Below the pieces are notes generated by a model, which saw nothing but the letters and a program-made list of their open reading frames with translations, made no database searches and was not told the origin of the DNA. Positions 58,619 through 64,000 of a stretch of 64,000 bases of DNA are shown one piece after another; the stretch's first letter is position 1; each line of letters starts with the position of its first letter. The stretch spans positions 124,001 to 188,000 of the forward strand of contig JAHXIP010000006.1 in assembly GCA_025655575.1 (NCBI GenBank). The letters run 5' to 3'. The translations under genes were made by a program, and so were the position numbers. The stretch is from Candidatus Thiodiazotropha sp. (ex Monitilora ramsayi). GTDB lineage: Bacteria > Pseudomonadota > Gammaproteobacteria > Chromatiales > Chromatiaceae.

Positions 58619-59749
58619 TTAGATTCCCAACTGATTAAAGAGGATGGTTGTGATGGCATCCCAGATCACAATCAACAAAATCGCAGTTACCGTGGCGGAT
58701 GTGGTTGCATTCCCTACAGCTGAGGAGTTCTTGCCGCTCTGCAAACCGCGCAGGCAGCCGGACATGGCAATCACCACTGCAAATATCAGGCTTTTCACCA
58801 ACCCCACAGCGACATCTCCCAGGTCCATGGACTCCTGTGTCTGTATCAGATACTCAAGAAGCGTAATATCCAACACCAGTACACCTACCAGCATACCGCC
58901 AATAATACCCAATACATCCGCCCAGATTGTTAACAACGGCAACATCATGACCAGTGCCAGGGTGCGTGGCAGTACCAAAAAGTCCATCACGGAGATACCG
59001 AAGGTCTTGAGGGCATCGATCTCGTCATTCACCTGCATGGTGCCGAGTTGGGCCGCATAGGCTGAGCCGGTACGTCCCGCCATGATGATGGCCGTCATCA
59101 TGGCACCCATCTCTCTGACCGACCCCAAGCCGACCAGATTGGCCACGTAGATCTCAGCGCCGAACATCTGCAACTGCACCGCTCCGACAAAGGCAAGCAC
59201 CGCCCCCACCAGTATGCCGATCAGGGTAACGATGGGTAGTGCTTCGGGACCTGCTGACTGAAGAAAACGCAACAGATCGATCCAGCGGAAACTTGCCCTG
59301 CCTGACAATAATCGTCCAAAGGAGAGTATCAGCTCTCCTACAAACGCATTGAATGTCAGTAGTTCTCGCCATGCATTGAGGGTCAACTCACCCAATCGAT
59401 TCAGCGGGGAAACCCGCTTTTGACTACGCTTGGCGCCTTCTCTTTCAGGGACGGCATGAGACAGGTTCAGCAACCTTGTCGCACCTTCAGGCAGGGTCGA
59501 AAGGTCGAGTGAAATCTCACGCTCTGCGACAAAGTCACAAAGATTCTGCAGCAAAGTCAGCAATCGACTGTCCCACTCACCCAATGCCTGGCTTTCGAGA
59601 CGAATCTCCCGCAGTGTGTCCTGGCTTTCCAAATCACGCTGTAGGACATGCCAATCCAGCTTTGCCTTATCCAGTGTCCAGTCACCATTCAGCACCAGCA
59701 AAGCTGTGCCGGCGGAGGGATAAGATATTTTCAGTGAATGCTCAGCCAC
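58619..59749 (-). CDS. MlaE-like permease with N-terminal STAS-like domain
   Basis: Permease FVGAVQLQMFGAEIYVANLVGLGSVREMGAMMTAIIMAGRTGSAYAAQLGTM. Confidence 0.9.
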   Translation of the reverse strand: MAEHSLKISYPSAGTALLVLNGDWTLDKAKLDWHVLQRDLESQDTLREIRLESQALGEWDSRLLTLLQNLCDFVAEREISLDLSTLPEGATRLLNLSHAVPEREGAKRSQKRVSPLNRLGELTLNAWRELLTFNAFVGELILSFGRLLSGRASFRWIDLLRFLQSAGPEALPIVTLIGILVGAVLAFVGAVQLQMFGAEIYVANLVGLGSVREMGAMMTAIIMAGRTGSAYAAQLGTMQVNDEIDALKTFGISVMDFLVLPRTLALVMMLPLLTIWADVLGIIGGMLVGVLVLDITLLEYLIQTQESMDLGDVAVGLVKSLIFAVVIAMSGCLRGLQSGKNSSAVGNATTSATVTAILLIVIWDAITTILFNQLGI

Positions 59750-59925
59750 TGCCAGATGTTTCCTTTGATATCCTCAATATTCCATCTTCCTGTTGGCCTC
59801 ACAGGCAGTCAAGGGCTAAGTTTTTAATTCCCATCGCCGCTACATCTGTATGGACAATATCTGACTACACCATCCAGAAACCCTATCGATGCTGGAAACA
59901 GAACCCTTGTAAGCGAAGAAATCAG

Positions 59926-61659
59926 ATGAAAAACGCACCACCCATCAAACGCCTTGCACTGATCGTCGAGGATGAGGAGACAAACAGGCTCATCCTGAAG
60001 TCTCTGGTTAAAAAGCAGGGTTACGACGTAGTAGAGGCAAAAAACGGTGCCGAGGCGGTCAAATGCTTTCACGAACACGAGCCCGACCTGGTGTTTATGG
60101 ATGTGATGATGCCGATAATGGACGGCTATGAGGCCACTACCAAGATAAAACAGGCGGCAGGTGACCATTTTGTACCCATTATATTTCTCACCGCCATGTC
60201 CGACGAAAAAGCCCTGGCACGCTGTGTCGAGGTAGGCGGAGACGACTTTCTGGCCAAACCGTTCAGCTTCACCCTGCTCTCCGCCAAGGTAAAGGCGATG
60301 GAACGCATCCGCTCCCTGCACCAGGCAACCCGGATGCTCTATAGCCGTATGCAACGGGATGAGGAGATTGCAGAGCAGGTCTTCAGCGGCGCCGTAGTGG
60401 CGGGCAATGTGGCATTGGATCAGATACGCAGTCTGTTGAAACCTGCCAGTGTTTTCAGTGGCGATCTTCTGTTGACGGCTTTCGCACCATCCCATGATCT
60501 ACATATTCTCCTGGGTGATTTTACAGGACATGGCCTGGCCGCAGCCCTGGGTGCGTTACCGACTTCCGAGGTATTCCGCTCGATGACGGCCAAGGGATTT
60601 GCCCCCCAGCAGATTCTTTTCGCCATCAACAACAAGCTGAATGACCTGCTGCCAACCGGCATGTTTCTCGCCACACAGTTCGTTAAGGTCGATTATCATC
60701 TCGATCACATTATGATGATCAACTGTGGTATGCCTGACTGCTTTGTATTTGACCACAAAGAAGGTCAGATTAAACACACAGTCGGCTCACACTCTCTCCC
60801 CCTGGGGATTGCTGCCGACATCAACTTCAAGGATGACATCCACTACATACCTATCGAAGAGGGGAACCGGGTCATACTCGCCACTGACGGTGTAACAGAA
60901 GCCCGCAATGCCGATGGTGAATATTTTGGTGAGGAGCGGCTCATTCAGTCCATCTGCGACGGTAACGAAGGCGGTTACCTCATCGATAGACTGGAAAAGA
61001 ATCTGGAAAACTTCTGTCTTGATGCACCTCAGGATGATGATATCAGTGCAGTTGAAATCCCTTTGATACCCGAGCTGCTGCCAGGTTGGGAGAAACCACG
61101 ACCCGTTACGCTCTCAGGAGACAAGCAGCCGGAAGTCCTATTGATGCAAGGGCACGATGACTGTATTGAGTTCCATCTCACATTGCACGGCAGTCAATTG
61201 CAGCATGCCGATCCGGTTCCTATCCTCATCAACTACATACAGGAAACCGCAGGATTGCATGAGCATCGCCGCCCACTTTTTACTATTTTGACTGAGCTTT
61301 ACATCAATGCGCTGGATCACGGCATTTTGCATCTCGACTCAAAAATAAAACAGGGTGAGGATGGTTTTACCAACTACTTCCAGCAACGCGAACAGCGGCT
61401 ACAATCGCTGAGTCAGGGGCAGATACGCATCGGATTGCGAATTCACACGCTCGAGGATGGTGGCTACATGGTCATACAGATTGAGGACAGTGGGCGCGGT
61501 TTTGACTTTGAACAACATAAACCCAAACAGACTGAGGAAGCGTTGTTTAGCGGACGAGGCATTCTACTGATAAAATCGCTCTGTAAATCACTGCATTACA
61601 CCGAGCCCGGTAACAAGGCAGAAGCTGTTTACGTTTGGAATAACCAGAATGCATCGTGA
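59926..61659 (+). CDS. REC - PP2C (SpoIIE/RsbU-type) - HATPase_c (RsbW-type) regulator
   Basis: REC (EDEETNRLILKSLVKKQG...DLVFMDVMMPIMDG), PP2C (GDFTGHGLAAALGALP, LATDGVTEARN), anti-sigma-like ATPase (ELYINALDHGILH, IEDSGRGFDF, GRGILLIKSL). Start reassigned. Confidence 0.88.
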   Translation: MKNAPPIKRLALIVEDEETNRLILKSLVKKQGYDVVEAKNGAEAVKCFHEHEPDLVFMDVMMPIMDGYEATTKIKQAAGDHFVPIIFLTAMSDEKALARCVEVGGDDFLAKPFSFTLLSAKVKAMERIRSLHQATRMLYSRMQRDEEIAEQVFSGAVVAGNVALDQIRSLLKPASVFSGDLLLTAFAPSHDLHILLGDFTGHGLAAALGALPTSEVFRSMTAKGFAPQQILFAINNKLNDLLPTGMFLATQFVKVDYHLDHIMMINCGMPDCFVFDHKEGQIKHTVGSHSLPLGIAADINFKDDIHYIPIEEGNRVILATDGVTEARNADGEYFGEERLIQSICDGNEGGYLIDRLEKNLENFCLDAPQDDDISAVEIPLIPELLPGWEKPRPVTLSGDKQPEVLLMQGHDDCIEFHLTLHGSQLQHADPVPILINYIQETAGLHEHRRPLFTILTELYINALDHGILHLDSKIKQGEDGFTNYFQQREQRLQSLSQGQIRIGLRIHTLEDGGYMVIQIEDSGRGFDFEQHKPKQTEEALFSGRGILLIKSLCKSLHYTEPGNKAEAVYVWNNQNAS

Positions 61660-61821
61660 CTGATCACATTTATTACCATCCACTCGCAATGGAGCAATAA
61701 AAAAGCAAATCTCGTTATCACTGGACGATTGGCTCAGAATAGTCAAATATAGGTGGACCTGCAGAGTTAGATCAACAGAATCCCACACGGCCACTGCTAA
61801 ACGTTCGACTGGTGCAAGGAC

Positions 61822-63012
61822 ATGGCAAAGACCCTTATTACCGACTCTTTTGAGGGAACCACCACACCGTTTCTCAGGGGTATTCTGACTCGATCCCTCA
61901 CGGATGCCGGGCTATCATTCGAAAATGCATACCAACTTTCCAGCGAAATTCGTCAGCTAATCAGTAATAAACCTGATATATCGACACAAGAACTGCGACG
62001 TCTGGTACTGAGTGAACTCAAAAAACTTAATGAAACCGATATCATAGAAGCTTACGAATCCAGCAGTCAGGTTGCCACAATCAAAGTATGCAGCCGATCT
62101 GGCGTGAGCTCGCCTTTTTCACACATAGAGCATCGTCGCTCACTGACTTCCACCGGCCTTTCCGCTGATAAAGCCTCTTTCATTACGCAATCACTCTATC
62201 AGCAACTTGCCGACTCCATGCAGGAAGAGGTTCAAAGTGACGATATCGGAAGAATTACCTATGAAGAGCTGAAACGCCAGTTCGGTAAAGAGGCGGCAAA
62301 GCGCTATCTTGTGTGGATAGACTACAAACGTGGCAGCCGTCCGCTTATCCTGTTGATCGGCGGCACAACCGGTTGCGGAAAGAGTACCATAGCCACCGAA
62401 GTCGCCCACCGGCTTGGCATCATACGCACACAGTCCACCGATATGCTGCGAGAAGTCATGCGCATGCTGATCCCTGAGCGACTGCTTCCCGCCCTACATA
62501 CCTCTTCTTTCAATGCATGGCGAAAAATGCCTTCTATTAAAGAGGTTAAGGAGATCACTGAGGAGCTGATGATTAATGGCTATTTACATCAGTCTGAGCT
62601 GCTTTCCGTACCTTGTGAAGCTGTAGTCCATCGAGCGCTTAATGAGCGCGTCTCTTTGATTGTTGAGGGTGTCCACATCCACCCGGCATTAACGGATCGA
62701 TTCAAGCAGGTGGAGAATGCCGTCATCGTGCCAATCATGCTTGCAGTATTGAAGCAGGACAAACTCAAGCTGCAACTTAAAGGCAGAGGTGTCACCTCTC
62801 CCAAGCGCAGTGAAGAGAGTAAGTACCTGACAAACTTCGAATGCATCTGGCTGTTACAGTCCTATCTGCTATCGGAAGCCGATAACAGCACCATGCATAT
62901 CATTGAAAATAATGACAAAGAGAAGACAACTGACCGGGTGATGCGATCCATCATCGAGGTACTGCAAAAGGATTTTAATGCCAAGGTGGATGATATCTTC
63001 AACATAGAATAA
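61822..63012 (+). CDS. 2-phosphoglycerate kinase-like protein with ATP-cone domains
   Basis: Two ATP-cone-like N-terminal segments; P-loop LIGGTTGCGKSTIATEVAHRLGI; LIVEGVHIHP. Confidence 0.85.
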   Translation: MAKTLITDSFEGTTTPFLRGILTRSLTDAGLSFENAYQLSSEIRQLISNKPDISTQELRRLVLSELKKLNETDIIEAYESSSQVATIKVCSRSGVSSPFSHIEHRRSLTSTGLSADKASFITQSLYQQLADSMQEEVQSDDIGRITYEELKRQFGKEAAKRYLVWIDYKRGSRPLILLIGGTTGCGKSTIATEVAHRLGIIRTQSTDMLREVMRMLIPERLLPALHTSSFNAWRKMPSIKEVKEITEELMINGYLHQSELLSVPCEAVVHRALNERVSLIVEGVHIHPALTDRFKQVENAVIVPIMLAVLKQDKLKLQLKGRGVTSPKRSEESKYLTNFECIWLLQSYLLSEADNSTMHIIENNDKEKTTDRVMRSIIEVLQKDFNAKVDDIFNIE

Positions 63013-63028
63013 TTAAGAGAGCGTTATC

Positions 63029-64000
63029 ATGCTGACCTCCTATAAAGGCCTGATGATTGTTATTGACGGCTTGGGTGACAGGGGAATTCCGGGTTTCGGA
63101 GGACAAACACCACTTGAAACAGCCGAAACACCGAACATGGACAGACTTGCCGATGCAGGTCAGTGTGGCCTGATCGATCCGCTGCATCCCGGTATGCCGG
63201 TCGGTACCCATACCGGCATGAGTCTGCTATTCGGTTTACCGCGAAAGCAGGCATTGAAACTGGCGCGAGGACCGGTAGAAGCCGCCGGCATAGGCTTTAA
63301 TCACAAAGAGAACGCCATCTACATCCGCTGCAACTTCGCCACGCTGGAGAAAAGCGGGCAAAAATACAAAATCCTCGATCGGCGAGCTGGGCGAATCGAT
63401 AAAGGGTTCAGTCAGCTGGCATCAGATCTGGGCGAACTCGATCTCGGTGAGGGTATTCATGCCTGTCTGCATCCAGCCACTCAACATCGCGTGGTACTTA
63501 AGCTCAGTGGTGATCATCTGTCTCACCGTATTTCCAATACAGATCCTGGCAACCACTATCGTACACAGGGCTTACTCACCTGCAAGGCACTCGATGATGA
63601 AGACAGCGATGCCGTTCGTACTGCAGCAGCGGTCAATCGCTTAACCGACCTCATTTATGAGCGTTTCGCAGAGCACCCGGCCAACCAACATCGAGTTGCC
63701 CAAGGCCTCTTGCCAGCGAATGGTATAATCTGTAGAAGTCCTGGGGAGCTGCATAATATCAAGACAATACTGCAACATTTCCAAGTCAGTACAGCCGTTA
63801 TCTCCGGCGAGGAAACTATCTTCGGACTGGGCAATCTTTTCGGTTTTACGCTATTTCGCGACCCCTGTTTTACCGCACTGCCCGATACGGATTTACAGAA
63901 GAAAGTCGCAACCGCTCTAGCCGCGCTGCAAAACCATGACTTGGTATTCCTACACATCAAGGGACCTGACATCTGTTCTCACGATCAGGATCCAGTCAGC
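63029..64000 (+). CDS. archaeal-type phosphoglycerate mutase (ApgM-like), truncated by window end
   Basis: MLTSYKGLMIVIDGLGDRGIPGFGGQTPLETAETPNMDRLADAG...LHIKGPDICSHDQDP; open frame to end of window (absent from ORF track because no stop). Confidence 0.85.
   Translation, partial: MLTSYKGLMIVIDGLGDRGIPGFGGQTPLETAETPNMDRLADAGQCGLIDPLHPGMPVGTHTGMSLLFGLPRKQALKLARGPVEAAGIGFNHKENAIYIRCNFATLEKSGQKYKILDRRAGRIDKGFSQLASDLGELDLGEGIHACLHPATQHRVVLKLSGDHLSHRISNTDPGNHYRTQGLLTCKALDDEDSDAVRTAAAVNRLTDLIYERFAEHPANQHRVAQGLLPANGIICRSPGELHNIKTILQHFQVSTAVISGEETIFGLGNLFGFTLFRDPCFTALPDTDLQKKVATALAALQNHDLVFLHIKGPDICSHDQDPVS

Overview
This 64 kb window looks like chromosomal sequence from a gammaproteobacterial, probably sulfur-oxidising, bacterium. 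That lineage is inferred from soxXAKL, DsrE- and DsrC-like genes and the thrS-infC-rpmI-rplT-pheST-ihfA-merR order. I saw no rRNA, phage, transposase, CRISPR array or named defence system. Main blocks: (1) a minus-strand operon of unusual composition: NosL-like Tat protein, SafE-like protein, TlpA-like protein, a His/Cys-motif polytopic protein, a LolD/MacB-type ATPase, an FtsX-type permease and a small anchored protein; (2) metallophosphoesterase, SSS symporter and a GH17-GT2 beta-glucan synthase fusion; (3) a 268-bp three-armed inverted-repeat element between convergent genes; (4) dsrE-like, cysteine-less DsrC-like, tag, sprT and GIY-YIG genes, then soxXAKL; (5) tRNA-Pro(GGG) and the thrS...ihfA cluster, where infC apparently starts at AUC; (6) a divergent zinc-homeostasis locus with a Zur-box-like palindrome and two permease/binding-protein sets but one visible ATPase; (7) a sensor diguanylate cyclase, a porin, a BCCT transporter and a decayed MarR (CosR/EctR-like) pseudogene; (8) an alpha-glucan to glucose to gluconate to 6-phosphogluconate cluster with a gluconokinase-gluconolactonase fusion; (9) mfd, csiV and an Mla-like lipid ABC system; (10) a REC-PP2C-HATPase regulator followed by a 2-phosphoglycerate kinase and an archaeal-type (ApgM-like) phosphoglycerate mutase homologue with an altered nucleophile motif, cut by the window edge. 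The observations I rate most worth follow-up are the three-armed element, the 2PGK/ApgM-like module, the NosL/Lol-type operon and the zinc locus. All functional assignments are by eye from translated sequence; no database search was run.
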